From Holophagales bacterium UBA2201 (GTDB taxonomy: Bacteria > Acidobacteriota > Thermoanaerobaculia > UBA2201), in NCBI GenBank assembly GCA_002327305.1, contig DCUZ01000002.1:1-55633 (forward strand): a stretch of DNA of 55,633 bases, written 5' to 3'. How positions within the stretch are numbered: the first letter of the stretch is position 1; every line of letters begins with the position of its first letter. Shown piece after piece: positions 24,549 through 33,479 of this stretch. A program made the position numbers and the translations under genes. The notes under the pieces were generated by a model, which worked only from the letters and a program-made list of their open reading frames with translations, ran no database searches and was not told the DNA's origin.

Positions 24549-26438
24549 ATGAAAAAGGGCTTTATTCTAGTGTGCATCCTCCTGGGGTTCCTCTGGGCCT
24601 GCACCGACAGCCCCACCGAGCCGGGCGTCCCCGGCGGCGGGGGGAGCAGTGCATCGGGGTACAGCGTGACCATCACCCCGGCCCAGGGCTCCGCCTTCAT
24701 CACCGGAGCCCCGCCGCCCTCCATGGAAAACCAGACCATCGAGATCACGGCCACCGTCCGCAAAGACGGCGCGATCGTCAGCGAGCGCCTCTGGGTGGCC
24801 TTCGAGATCATCGGCTCGGGCGCCGCGTTCGTGGAATCGGGCAACGCCCATTACAGCACCTACACCGCCAATGGGGCGGCCCGGGCGACGCTGTATTCCA
24901 CCGTCATCGGGACCTTCACGGTCAAGGCCACGGTCCGGGTCTCCGATAACACCTCCATCAACACCTCGGGCTCCTATTCCTTCGGCGAGAGCACCATCCT
25001 CACCATCACAGGGGTCTCCCCGGCGATGGGCACCTCCGCCGGCGGGACCAGCGTGACCATCACGGGCTCCGGCTTCAAGCAGCCGCTGGAGGTCTATTTC
25101 GGGGCCCGCCGCGCCAATTTCGTCTCCGGCACCACCACGGAGATGACCGTCACGACCCCCGTCCACTACCCGTCCGACTGCAACGCCAACGATTCGGTCG
25201 ACGTCAAGGTGGTGGTCTTCCCCGGCCAGGTGGCCGAGGCCTCCGTCACCGCCGAGCACGCTTACAACTACCTCTTCGAGCCGCTCTCGCCCTCCATCAC
25301 CGGCATCGACCCGAACCACGGCACCAACAACGGCGGGACGCGGGTGACCATCTACGGGAGCGGGTTCCACTGCGGCGGGGGGGTCCTGGTCTATTTCAAC
25401 CAGGTGGCCGGACGGATCATCTCCTGCGCCCCAGACAAGATCGTGGTTGAGACCCCCACGGCGCAGGACGCGGGCATCGCCAACTGCACCCAGACCATCG
25501 GCGTGAGGGTGCTGAACCTCTGCGGCGGCCTCAGCTTCAACCTCTCCAATGCCTACAGCTACGGCCCCGAGATCCTGATCACCGCCTGGGGGCCCCGGCA
25601 GGGCAGTGCCTCCGGCGGCAATATCGTGACCATCTACGGCCAGGGCTTTGACGCCCCCATGGCCGTCTCCCTCGCCGGGGTGGGGGCGACCGTCCTCAGC
25701 GTCTCCAACAACGAGATGCGCGTCATGGCCGGGGGATACGACCCCCAGGGGAAATGCGGCAACTACAGCGATGTGATCTCGGTCACCGACATCGAATGCG
25801 GCATCACGGTTGAGACCGATGACCAGGAAGCCTATACCTATGTATCCCCCGAGCTCTTCATCTCCGGCATCAGCCCCGCCGCCGGCCTCGCCGACACCCT
25901 CGTCACCCTCTCCGGATCGGGGATGATCCCGCCCCTGGAAGTGAAGTTCGGGCAGACCAACGCTTCCGTGGTGACGGTCTCCGACGACTTCACCACCGCC
26001 ACCGTCCTGGCGCCCATCTTCCCGGGCCCCTACCTCAGCCAGACCTGCACCACCGTCCCCGACGGCTGTCCGGGAAACCAGGCCCTGCCCACCCCGGTGG
26101 ACGTCGTTGTTCGCTCCCTCTACACCGGGTGCACCTACACCTATAAGTCCTTCTTCTACAATCCGATCAATCCCTCCTGCCTCCCCGCCCCGCCGACCTG
26201 CACCATGACGGCGACCTTCGGGGCCGCCCCGGCCTGCACCGCCACCTTCTCCGTGACCCCCCAATGCGGGGCCACCTACGACTGGACCGGGGTGTGCGGC
26301 GTCGTGGCCGGCGGCAGCAACCTCTACTCCTGCGCCGTCACCGACGCGGACAGCCCGGCCACGGCCAGCGTCATCATCACCAACGCCGGGGGGGCGGCCA
26401 CCTGCTCCGGTTCGGTGGCCGTCACGGGGTGCCCGTAG
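24549..26438 (+). CDS. Multi-TIG-domain lipoprotein of the pilus operon
   Basis: 629 aa. Lipobox FLWAC near residue 18. After a first Ig-like segment, at least four IPT/TIG units follow, each with an ITxxxPxxG...GGTxVTIxGxGF pattern: ITGVSPAMGTSAGG, ITGIDPNHGTNNGG, ITAWGPRQGSASGG and ISGISPAAGLADT. The C-terminus has many Cys residues (PPTCTMTATFG, QCGATYDW, CGVVAGG, SCAVTD, CSGSV), suggesting disulfides. It lies directly after the other lipoprotein gene and ends in the strong terminator at 26467, closing the pil operon. Probably a surface adhesin or pilus-associated factor. Confidence 0.85.
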   Translation: MKKGFILVCILLGFLWACTDSPTEPGVPGGGGSSASGYSVTITPAQGSAFITGAPPPSMENQTIEITATVRKDGAIVSERLWVAFEIIGSGAAFVESGNAHYSTYTANGAARATLYSTVIGTFTVKATVRVSDNTSINTSGSYSFGESTILTITGVSPAMGTSAGGTSVTITGSGFKQPLEVYFGARRANFVSGTTTEMTVTTPVHYPSDCNANDSVDVKVVVFPGQVAEASVTAEHAYNYLFEPLSPSITGIDPNHGTNNGGTRVTIYGSGFHCGGGVLVYFNQVAGRIISCAPDKIVVETPTAQDAGIANCTQTIGVRVLNLCGGLSFNLSNAYSYGPEILITAWGPRQGSASGGNIVTIYGQGFDAPMAVSLAGVGATVLSVSNNEMRVMAGGYDPQGKCGNYSDVISVTDIECGITVETDDQEAYTYVSPELFISGISPAAGLADTLVTLSGSGMIPPLEVKFGQTNASVVTVSDDFTTATVLAPIFPGPYLSQTCTTVPDGCPGNQALPTPVDVVVRSLYTGCTYTYKSFFYNPINPSCLPAPPTCTMTATFGAAPACTATFSVTPQCGATYDWTGVCGVVAGGSNLYSCAVTDADSPATASVIITNAGGAATCSGSVAVTGCP

Positions 26439-26466
26439 GGTAACCCCCGTTCCTTCAAGGCCTTAT

Positions 26467-26500
26467 GGACCGCCTGCCCCTGGCAGGCGGTCCATATTTT
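26467..26500 (+). terminator. Terminator of the pil operon
   Basis: Perfect 12-bp stem GGACCGCCTGCC (26467-26478) and GGCAGGCGGTCC (26482-26493), loop CCT, followed by ATATTTT. Confidence 0.9.
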
Positions 26501-26504
26501 ATGG

Positions 26505-26510
26505 TATGAT
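26505..26510 (+). promoter_or_regulatory. -10 element of the TPR-acc operon (leaderless)
   Basis: TATGAT, six bases (AAGGAT), then ATG at 26517. No -35 match. It begins only five bases after the pil terminator. Confidence 0.5.
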
Positions 26511-26516
26511 AAGGAT

Positions 26517-27002
26517 ATGAATGAGGGAACCATCGAGTCTCTGCGGGAACAATTGAAACGGGCCCCCTCCCCGCGCCTCTATTCCCAGCTGGCCGAGGAA
26601 CTGCGCCTGGCGGACCGGACCGGGGAGAGCATCGCCGTACTGCGCGAAGGCGCCGAACGGTTTCCCCGGTACCTCTCCGCCCGGGTGGCTTTGGGCCGCG
26701 CCCTCCTCGGGAGCGGGTCCCACGCGGAATGCGCGGAGACGATGAGGGGGGTGCTGGCGGAGGACCCGGAGAACGTGGTCGCCATCCGGACCCTGGCCCA
26801 GGCGTACGAGGCCCTGGGCGACAAGGTGGAGGCCATCAAAAAGTACAAACTGCTCCGCATCTTCGTCCCGGACGACGAGGACCTCCAGGCCAGGATCGCG
26901 GTCATCGACCTGGAGCTCAACCCCCCGATCACGCCCCGGGAGCGCCTTCTGGGGCGCCTGAGGGGCCTTTTGGGGAAGATGGAACGCGCGAGGTCCCTAT
27001 GA
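26517..27002 (+). CDS. TPR-repeat protein
   Basis: 161 aa, built of tetratricopeptide-like helix pairs (LYSQLAEELRLADRTGESIAVLREG, LSARVALGRALLGSGSHAECAET, VVAIRTLAQAYEALGDKVEAIKKY). Soluble, no signal peptide. Predicted leaderless start at 26517. Its stop overlaps the start of the roadblock gene (ATGA), so the two are coupled. Protein-protein adaptor by family; partner probably the roadblock protein. Confidence 0.8.
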   Translation: MNEGTIESLREQLKRAPSPRLYSQLAEELRLADRTGESIAVLREGAERFPRYLSARVALGRALLGSGSHAECAETMRGVLAEDPENVVAIRTLAQAYEALGDKVEAIKKYKLLRIFVPDDEDLQARIAVIDLELNPPITPRERLLGRLRGLLGKMERARSL

Positions 27003-27354
27003 ACTTTCACGAATCGCTTGAGAAGACCCTCTCCGCCGTCCCGGGCGCCCTCGCCCTCTCGCTGGTGGGGTACGACGGCATCGGCATCGAGAGCGTGGCC
27101 CGGGAGACGCGGGTGGACATGGACAACCTCTCCGCCGAGCTGACCACCTTCATCCGGGGCCTGAGCACCGCCCACGCCGACCTCAAACTGGGCCGCCTCC
27201 AGCAGGTGGCCCTCCTAAGCCCCGAGTACGCCAGCATCCTCTCTTCCGTGACCGAGGAGTATTTCCTCCTCTGCGTCATGGAGCGCTCCGGCCTCTTCGG
27301 CAAGGCCCGGTACGAATTGAAGAAGCTCGCCTGGCAGCTGGAGGGGGACCTGCG

Positions 27355-27358
<4 letters not shown>
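26999..27358 (+). CDS. Roadblock/LC7-domain protein
   Basis: 119 aa, a single roadblock/LC7 fold (MNFHESLEKTLSAVPGALALSLVGYDGIGIES at the N-terminus, VTEEYFLLCVMERSGLFGKARYELKK at the end). Bacterial roadblock proteins often regulate small Ras-like GTPases; no such GTPase is in this window. Overlaps the TPR gene (ATGA), and its stop overlaps the GTG start of accB. Confidence 0.85.
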
Positions 27359-27795
<437 letters not shown>

Positions 27796-27805
27796 TGATC
27801 ATCCG

Positions 27806-27834
27806 TAGGGGCGCACGGCGGTGCGCCCGTCGGG
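27806..27834 (+). repeat. Dispersed GC-rich palindrome (copy 2), between accB and accC
   Basis: TAGGGGCG, ten-base centre, CGCCCGTCGGG; GGGCGCAC pairs with GTGCGCCC around a GGCG loop. Same outer consensus as the element at 3335-3363 on the other strand. It lies just before accC and may influence accB/accC transcript ratio. Confidence 0.6.
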
Positions 27835-27846
27835 GGCGCGCCCGCC

Positions 27847-29187
27847 ATGTTTAAGAAAGTCCTGATTGCCAATCGGGGGGAGATCGCCGTGCGGGTCATC
27901 GCGGCCCTGCGGGAAATGGGGATCCGCTCCGTGGCCGTCTATTCGGAGGCGGACCGGGAGTGCCTCCACGCCCGCCTCGCCGACGAGTCGGTCTGCATCG
28001 GGCCCCCGCCGGCGATCCAGAGCTACCTCAACATCCAGGCCCTCATCGCCGCGGCCGAGGTGACCCAGTCCGAGGCCATCCATCCCGGCTACGGGTTCCT
28101 GGCCGAAAATCCCCGGTTCGCCGAGGTGTGCCACGACTGCGGCCTCGTCTTCATCGGCCCCGACGCCTCGATGATGGAGAAACTGGGCGACAAGATCGCC
28201 GCCCGCAATCTGGCCCACAAGGCGGGGATCCCCATCCTGGGCGGGACGCTGGACCCGGTGGCCGACGCCAGGTCCGCCACGGCCCTGGCCCGCAAACTGC
28301 GCTTTCCCGTCATCCTCAAGGCCGCCGCCGGGGGCGGGGGGAGGGGGATGCGGGTGGTCACCGATGAGCGGGAGTTCGAGCCGGTCTTCCTCTCCGCCTC
28401 CGAGGAGGCGGAGAAGGCGTTCGGGGACGGCCGCCTCTATCTTGAAAAGTACCTGGAGAACCCGCGCCACGTCGAGATCCAGATCATGGCCGACCGCAAG
28501 GGCGAGGTGCTCTATTTCCCCGAGCGGGAATGCTCCATCCAGAGGCGCCACCAGAAACTCCTCGAAGAGAGCCCCTCGCCGGCCGTCACCCCCTCGCTGC
28601 GCAAGAAGATGGGGGAGTGCGCCGTCAAACTGATGAAGATGGCGCACTACGAGGGGGCCGCCACCGTGGAGTTCCTTCTCGACGAGGACGGCCTGTTCTA
28701 TTTCATGGAGGTCAACACCCGCATCCAGGTGGAACACCCGGTCACCGAGGAGGTGACCGGCGTGGACCTCATCCAGGCCCAGGTGGCCGTCGCCGCGGGG
28801 GAGCGCATCGCCCCCCTGCGGAAGCGGCTCCAGCCCCTCGGGCACGCCATCGAATTCCGCATCAACGCCGAGGACCCGAAGACCTTTGTCCCCTCGCCGG
28901 GGAAGGTGACCGGCCTGGTGTGGCCGGGCGGGCCGGGGGTGCGGGTGGACTCCCACCTCTACGCCGGCTACACCGTCCCCCCCCACTACGACTCCCTTCT
29001 GGCCAAGATCATCGTCCGGGGGGCCGACCGGGCGGAGGCGATCCGCCGGGCCCGCCGGGCCCTCTCCTGCACGGTCGTCGAAGGGGTCAAGACCTCGATC
29101 CCCCTCTTCCTGCGCATCCTCGACAACGCGGCCTTCGCGCAGGGGGACCTGTCCACCCGGTTCCTGGAGAGGCAGGCGATTGTCTGA
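27847..29187 (+). CDS. accC: Acetyl-CoA carboxylase, biotin carboxylase subunit
   Basis: 446 aa ATP-grasp enzyme that carboxylates the biotin on AccB. The N-terminal FKKVLIANRGEIAVRVI is diagnostic. The ATP-binding glycine loop is KAAAGGGGRGMR, and the metal and biotin-binding region is FYFMEVNTRIQVEHPVTEEV. The C-terminus is complete. ATG 27847 has no strong ribosome site, perhaps because of the palindrome upstream. The stop overlaps the TTG start of thiE. Confidence 0.97.
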   Translation: MFKKVLIANRGEIAVRVIAALREMGIRSVAVYSEADRECLHARLADESVCIGPPPAIQSYLNIQALIAAAEVTQSEAIHPGYGFLAENPRFAEVCHDCGLVFIGPDASMMEKLGDKIAARNLAHKAGIPILGGTLDPVADARSATALARKLRFPVILKAAAGGGGRGMRVVTDEREFEPVFLSASEEAEKAFGDGRLYLEKYLENPRHVEIQIMADRKGEVLYFPERECSIQRRHQKLLEESPSPAVTPSLRKKMGECAVKLMKMAHYEGAATVEFLLDEDGLFYFMEVNTRIQVEHPVTEEVTGVDLIQAQVAVAAGERIAPLRKRLQPLGHAIEFRINAEDPKTFVPSPGKVTGLVWPGGPGVRVDSHLYAGYTVPPHYDSLLAKIIVRGADRAEAIRRARRALSCTVVEGVKTSIPLFLRILDNAAFAQGDLSTRFLERQAIV

Positions 29188-29761
29188 CCCGTTGCCCCCC
29201 GCCCTTGCGGGCCGGATCTACCCGCTTCTGGACCTGGACGAACTGGACCGGGCGCGGCCCCTCGCCGCCCGCGGGGTCCGGCGGATCCAGGTGCGCCACA
29301 AGGGGGAGGCGTGGGGGGGGGGCTTTGACCGGCTCCTGGCCCTCTCGGCGGAGTTGAGGACCATGGGGGTCCTCCTCGTCGTCAACGACCGGGCCGACGT
29401 GGCCGCCGCCGTCGGGGCGGGCGGGGTCCACCTGGGGCAGGGGGACCTCCCCCCCGCCGCCGTCCGGCGGCTGGTCGGGCCCCATGTCATGATCGCCCTC
29501 TCCTGCGCCGCCGGTGAGGAGGTGGAGCGGGCCCTGGCCGATGGGGCCGTGGACGAGCTCTCCGTCGGCCCCGTATTCGCCACCCCCGTCAAACCGTCGG
29601 CCCCGGCCGTGGGGCTGGACCTGGTGCGGCGCGCGGCCGGGCGGGGGAAGCCCCTGACCGCCATCGGGGGGATCCACCGCGGCAACCTCCCCATGGTCCT
29701 CGAGGCGGGGGCCGACTGGGCGGCCATGATCCGGGGCGCGCGGGAGGCCCTCGGGGCGTGA
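29180..29761 (+). CDS. thiE: Thiamine-phosphate synthase
   Basis: 193 aa TIM-barrel that joins the HMP-PP and thiazole-phosphate halves of thiamine. Signatures: QVRHKGE (family IQLR/QVRxK), LVVNDRADVAAAVGAGGVHLGQGDLP, and the closing SVGPVFATPVKP and AIGGI. TTG 29180 is the likely start because it overlaps the accC stop. No TPP riboswitch is possible in this coupled context. The stop overlaps the GTG of the following kinase gene. Confidence 0.92.
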   Translation: MSDPLPPALAGRIYPLLDLDELDRARPLAARGVRRIQVRHKGEAWGGGFDRLLALSAELRTMGVLLVVNDRADVAAAVGAGGVHLGQGDLPPAAVRRLVGPHVMIALSCAAGEEVERALADGAVDELSVGPVFATPVKPSAPAVGLDLVRRAAGRGKPLTAIGGIHRGNLPMVLEAGADWAAMIRGAREALGA

Positions 29762-30297
29762 CGGCCGGACCCCGCCCCGCCCGAGTGGTCCTCGTGGGAT
29801 TCCTGGCCGCGGGGAAGAGCGCCCTCGGGCGGGCGCTGGCCGACGGGTGGGAGACCGGCTTCGCCGACCTCGACGACCTCCTCCTCGCCGAGGAGGGGGC
29901 CCCCAGCCTGCTGGAGATGATGGAGGCGCGGGGGGAGCCCCATTTCCGCGCCCGGGAGCGGGCGCTCCTGGAGGGGCTGGTCGGGCGGCCGGAGGGGGTG
30001 GTGGCCACCGGCAGCGGCACCCCGGCATCGGCGGAAAACCTCGACCTCCTCCACCGCCTGGGCGTCGTGGTGTTCCTCCACACCCCCTGGGAGGTCATCG
30101 TCTCCCGCCTGGGGGCCAAGGGGGGGGTCCTCCCGCCGGGCCTTTCCGCGGAGGCCCTCCACGCCGTCTATCTCCAGCGGCTCCCCTTCTACCAGCGGGC
30201 CGACCGGGTCCTGGCGCCGGAGCCGGGCGAGACCCCCGGGGCGCTGGCCCTGCGGTTGCGGATGCTCCTGAGGGACCCCGTCGCGTGCGCTATCTGA
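29758..30297 (+). CDS. Shikimate kinase-like P-loop kinase
   Basis: 179 aa. Walker A GFLAAGKSALGRAL near residue 14-27, the DLDD acidic site after the first beta strand, and GEPHFRARERALL matching the FRxxE motif of shikimate kinases. This is the AroK fold, which phosphorylates shikimate in aromatic amino-acid synthesis. The lid region and adenine loop are less typical, so another small-molecule kinase is possible. Starts at GTG 29758 overlapping the thiE stop, and overlaps the phosphoesterase after it. Confidence 0.82.
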   Translation: MTAGPRPARVVLVGFLAAGKSALGRALADGWETGFADLDDLLLAEEGAPSLLEMMEARGEPHFRARERALLEGLVGRPEGVVATGSGTPASAENLDLLHRLGVVVFLHTPWEVIVSRLGAKGGVLPPGLSAEALHAVYLQRLPFYQRADRVLAPEPGETPGALALRLRMLLRDPVACAI

Positions 30298-31025
30298 TCC
30301 TCTCCGACCTCCACGCCAACCTCCACGCCCTCGACGCGGTCCTGGCCGAGGTGCGCGGCCGCCGGTTCCAGAAGATCCTCGTCCTGGGGGACCTGGTGGG
30401 ATACGGGGCCTATCCCAACGAAGTGGTGGAGCGGGTGATGGCGCTGAAGCGGCTGGAGGTGGTGATCCGGGGGAACCACGACCGGGTGGCCGCCGGCACG
30501 GGCGAGGAGAACGCCTTCAACCTTCCCGCCATGGCGGCCATCCTCTGGACCCGCGACCAGTTGAGCCCCGGGACGCGGAAGGCGCTGACCGGCCTCACCG
30601 TCGGCCCCCGGGCGGTGGAGGACTTCGCCGTCTGTCACGGCTCCCCCTTCGACGAGGACCTCTACATCCTCTCCGAGCGCGAGGCCTGGGTCTCCTTCCA
30701 GAGCGCCCAGACCGACCTCACCTTCTTCGGCCATTCGCACATCCCGTGCATCTTTTCCCTGCAGAGGCGGTCGCTGGAGGGGTGGCTGGTGGGGCGGGAC
30801 TACCTCCACTACCGCCTCAAGCCCGGGGTGCGGTACCTCGTCAATCCCGGGAGCGTGGGCCAGCCGCGCGACGGCAACCCCAAGGCCTCCTACTGCATCT
30901 ACGATTCGAAGCACCGCACGGTCTCGTTCTTCCGGGTCCCGTACCCCGTCCACCCGGCCCAGGAGGCCATCCTCAAGGCGGGCCTGCCGACGCACCTGGC
31001 CCAGCGCTTGGCGACGGGACAGTAG
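30285..31025 (+). CDS. Calcineurin-like metallophosphoesterase (YfcE/MJ0936 type)
   Basis: 246 aa. Metal ligands are visible in order: ILSDLHANLHAL (D and H), LGDLVGYGAYPNEV, IRGNHDRVA, CHGSPFDE and FFGHSHIP. GTG 30285 overlaps the upstream kinase gene. A phosphodiesterase or phosphatase acting on small molecules is expected; the true substrate is not known. Last gene of the TPR-acc operon; a heptamer inverted repeat follows. Confidence 0.93.
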   Translation: MRYLILSDLHANLHALDAVLAEVRGRRFQKILVLGDLVGYGAYPNEVVERVMALKRLEVVIRGNHDRVAAGTGEENAFNLPAMAAILWTRDQLSPGTRKALTGLTVGPRAVEDFAVCHGSPFDEDLYILSEREAWVSFQSAQTDLTFFGHSHIPCIFSLQRRSLEGWLVGRDYLHYRLKPGVRYLVNPGSVGQPRDGNPKASYCIYDSKHRTVSFFRVPYPVHPAQEAILKAGLPTHLAQRLATGQ

Positions 31026-31033
31026 CCGAATGA

Positions 31034-31068
31034 AGTTGCGAGTTGCGAGTTGCGAGTTGCGAGTTAAC
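31034..31068 (+). repeat. Heptamer array, left arm (AGTTGCG)
   Basis: Four exact copies of AGTTGCG followed by AGTTAAC, 35 bp. Nearly complementary in reverse to the right arm at 31101-31135. Confidence 0.85.
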
Positions 31069-31100
31069 AGAAGGGAAAAGAATCAATTGCTTTGTTTTAC

Positions 31101-31135
31101 AACTCGAAACTCGAAACTCGAAACTCGAAACTAAA
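31101..31135 (+). repeat. Heptamer array, right arm (AACTCGA)
   Basis: Four exact copies of AACTCGA followed by AACTAAA, 35 bp. Together with the left arm it forms an inverted pair with a 32-base AT-rich loop, ending one base before the ATG of the dehydrogenase gene. Confidence 0.85.
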
Positions 31136-31136
31136 T

Positions 31137-32117
31137 ATGCCGAAAACATTGGTGACCTACCCCCTCCCCACCCCCCGGCTAAAGGATTTTTGTGAAAAGT
31201 GGGACGGCGTGGTGGTCCCGAAGGGGACCACGGTGGACGAGGCGTTCCTCATGCGCGAAGGGGCCGGGTGCGAGGCGCTGGTGACCCTCCTCAACCATCC
31301 CGTCACCCGGCGCGTCCTCGAGGCCTGCCCGCGCCTCCGTGTCGTCGCCAACGCCGCCGCGGGGTTCGACAACGTGGATGTCGCCGCCGCCCGTGGGCGG
31401 GGGGTCTTCGTCACCAACACCCCCGGGGTCCTGGACCGGGCCACCGCCGACCTCACCTGGGCCCTCATCCTGGCCTGCTGCCGCCGCGTGGTGGAAGCCG
31501 ACCGCTTTCTCCGGGAGGGGCGCTTCCACGGCTGGGAGCCCGACCTTCTGCTGGGGATGGACCTTAACGGCAAGGTCCTGGGGGTGGTGGGGATGGGGCG
31601 CATCGGGACCGAGGTGGCCCGCCGGGCCGGCGCCTTCGGGATGAAGGTGGCCTACCACGGCCCCACCGCGGCCCCTCCCCCCTTCCCGGCCGAGGCCATG
31701 GACCTGGACGCCCTCCTGGGGGCGGCCGACGTCCTCACCCTCCATGTCCCCCTCACCCCCTCCACGCGGGGCCTGCTGGACCGCCGGCGCCTGATGAGGA
31801 TGAAGCCCGGGGCGGTTTTGATCAACACCAGCCGCGGGGCGGTGGTGGACGAGGGGGCCCTGGCGGAGCTGTTGGCCTCGGGGCGCCTGAGGGCCGCGGG
31901 ATTGGATGTCTACGAGCGGGAGCCCGCCGTCCATCCCGGCCTCATGGGGCTTTCCAACGCCGTCCTCCTCCCCCACATCGGTTCCGCGGGGGAGGAGACC
32001 CGCCGGACCATGGCCGATTGGGCCCTGGAAAACGCCGGACGGGTCCTCGGGGGAGGAGCCCCCTTGACAAATGTGTGGCCCTTGGATACACTGTCTCCGT
32101 TCGTAAAAAACCCTTAA
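31137..32117 (+). CDS. D-2-hydroxyacid dehydrogenase (glyoxylate/hydroxypyruvate reductase type)
   Basis: 326 aa NAD(P)-dependent oxidoreductase. Rossmann motif GVVGMGRIGTEVARRAGAF in the middle; catalytic Arg in INTSRGAVVDEGAL, Glu in YEREPAV and His in LLPHIGSAGEE. The ATG at 31137 lies directly after the heptamer array with no Shine-Dalgarno. An upstream TTG at 31092 would translate the array (NSKLETRNSKLN) and is possible. Complete enzyme; substrate among glyoxylate, hydroxypyruvate and similar acids is not resolved. A promoter for the next gene overlaps its 3' end. Confidence 0.92.
   Translation: MPKTLVTYPLPTPRLKDFCEKWDGVVVPKGTTVDEAFLMREGAGCEALVTLLNHPVTRRVLEACPRLRVVANAAAGFDNVDVAAARGRGVFVTNTPGVLDRATADLTWALILACCRRVVEADRFLREGRFHGWEPDLLLGMDLNGKVLGVVGMGRIGTEVARRAGAFGMKVAYHGPTAAPPPFPAEAMDLDALLGAADVLTLHVPLTPSTRGLLDRRRLMRMKPGAVLINTSRGAVVDEGALAELLASGRLRAAGLDVYEREPAVHPGLMGLSNAVLLPHIGSAGEETRRTMADWALENAGRVLGGGAPLTNVWPLDTLSPFVKNP
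32064..32092 (+). promoter_or_regulatory. Strong promoter of the secreted protein gene
   Basis: TTGACA (32064-32069), 17-bp spacer, TACACT (32087-32092), inside the end of the dehydrogenase gene. AAGGAGGAG precedes ATG 32131. Confidence 0.72.
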
Positions 32118-32130
32118 GGAGGAGTATCTT

Positions 32131-33372
32131 ATGAAGAGGTTCATCATCGCCGCTCTCGTGGTCCTGGCCGCGGGCATGATCATGGCCAGCACGGCCGCGA
32201 AGGATCTGTACGTGCCGGCCGCCTCGCGCGCCCTCGGCGCCTTCGGCACCGACTGGCGCTCGGATGTCCGGGCCTACAACCCCAACACCGCCACCGCCAA
32301 TGTCGCCATCACCTACCTGCCCATGGCCGCCTTCGCCGGCCAGGCCGCGACCATCAACGTGACCATCGCGCCCCTCCACACCGCCGTGTGGGAGAACATC
32401 ATGGAGGAGAACTTCGGCCTCCAGCCCAACACCGCCGGCGCCCTGCACTTCGTCTCCAACCTGGACATCTACGTCGAATCCCGCATCTGGACGCCGGGCG
32501 CCGAGGGCACCTTCGGCCAGCGCGTCCCCGGCATCCCCGCCACCCAGGCCGTCGCGGCCGGTGAGTCGGTGGACATCCTCTACGTTGACAACCTTTCCAC
32601 CGCCGACGGGTTCCGGACCAACTTCGGTCTCGTGGACGCCGGCGGCGTCGGCGTGGCCTACGCCCTCTCCGCCTACGACCAGAACGGCACCGTCCTCGGC
32701 ACCTACAACGGCACCGTGGCCGCCAACCAGTGGGACCAGTTCAACGCCCTGGGCAAACTGGGCGTGGCCGGCGACACCCAGTACGCCCGCCTGATGCTCA
32801 CCGTCACCAGCGGCAAGGCCATCCCCTACGCCTCCCAGGCCGACAACGCCTCGGGCGACGCCATGTACATTGATGGCACCAAGATCAAGTCCTCCGGCGG
32901 CGGCGGCGGCGACAACTGCGGCACCGGGATGCTCTACGGATATGCCATGCAGTTCAACAACTCCGACTGGGAGGGCTACATCAGCTTCCCGTTCCTCTGG
33001 GCCATCGAGGACTTCAACCTCTGGGCCTGGCAGGATCCCACCCCCGAGAATCCCAACAACGATGACGATTTCGGCGCCGTTTACATCACGCCCACCAACT
33101 ACGTGATGTGGCTCGGCTTCAGTTTCGTTGCAGAGAGCCCCGACGAGTATGTGCCCCTGAGCGACGGCGGCCCCTTCGATTTCTCCATCAAGTTCACCTA
33201 TACGAACAGCTCCGGCAAGCAGGTTCTGGAGGCCACTTATCATATGGTTGGCATCTTCCAGTGCCCCAACTATGTGGGCGGCGACATGGACGCCCTGGTC
33301 AAGGCCCTGGATGCCACGTACAAGGATTACGCAGGGAAGTGGTACTGGCATTTCGGAGCGGGCGTCAAATAG
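32131..33372 (+). CDS. Secreted protein of unknown function
   Basis: 413 aa. Signal peptide MKRFIIAALVVLAAGMIMAS. The mature N-terminus DLYVPAASRALGAFGTDWRSD and segments such as GTFGQRVPGIPA and RTNFGLVDAGG form a repeated beta-rich domain of a kind I associate with Acidobacteriota exoproteins, though the family has no known function. A Gly-rich linker (SSGGGGGDNC) at about residue 252-261 separates a second, aromatic-rich domain. A near-consensus promoter, an optimal ribosome site and a strong terminator suggest high expression as an abundant envelope protein. Confidence 0.75.
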   Translation: MKRFIIAALVVLAAGMIMASTAAKDLYVPAASRALGAFGTDWRSDVRAYNPNTATANVAITYLPMAAFAGQAATINVTIAPLHTAVWENIMEENFGLQPNTAGALHFVSNLDIYVESRIWTPGAEGTFGQRVPGIPATQAVAAGESVDILYVDNLSTADGFRTNFGLVDAGGVGVAYALSAYDQNGTVLGTYNGTVAANQWDQFNALGKLGVAGDTQYARLMLTVTSGKAIPYASQADNASGDAMYIDGTKIKSSGGGGGDNCGTGMLYGYAMQFNNSDWEGYISFPFLWAIEDFNLWAWQDPTPENPNNDDDFGAVYITPTNYVMWLGFSFVAESPDEYVPLSDGGPFDFSIKFTYTNSSGKQVLEATYHMVGIFQCPNYVGGDMDALVKALDATYKDYAGKWYWHFGAGVK

Positions 33373-33396
33373 AATCCCTTAACACCGTATACCCTC

Positions 33397-33430
33397 GAAG
33401 GGCCTCCTGGTGGAGGCCCTTCCTGTTTTT
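33397..33430 (+). terminator. Terminator of the secreted protein gene
   Basis: GAAGGGCCTCC (33397-33407) pairs perfectly with GGAGGCCCTTC (33412-33422), loop TGGT, followed by CTGTTTTT. Confidence 0.92.
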
Positions 33431-33479
33431 CCGACGCGGGTGGCGCTGAAGGGCATCAGCGTAGCAGAGCGACGGCGCA

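Noticed and set aside
29100..29180. TPP riboswitch for thiE
   Set aside because: thiE overlaps the accC coding end and is translated from the same mRNA; no aptamer motifs seen.
31092..31136. Translation of the heptamer array as the N-terminus of the 2-hydroxyacid dehydrogenase
   Set aside because: Possible from a TTG at 31092, but the homologous part begins at MPKTLVTYP (31137). The extension is repeat-derived and has no ribosome site.
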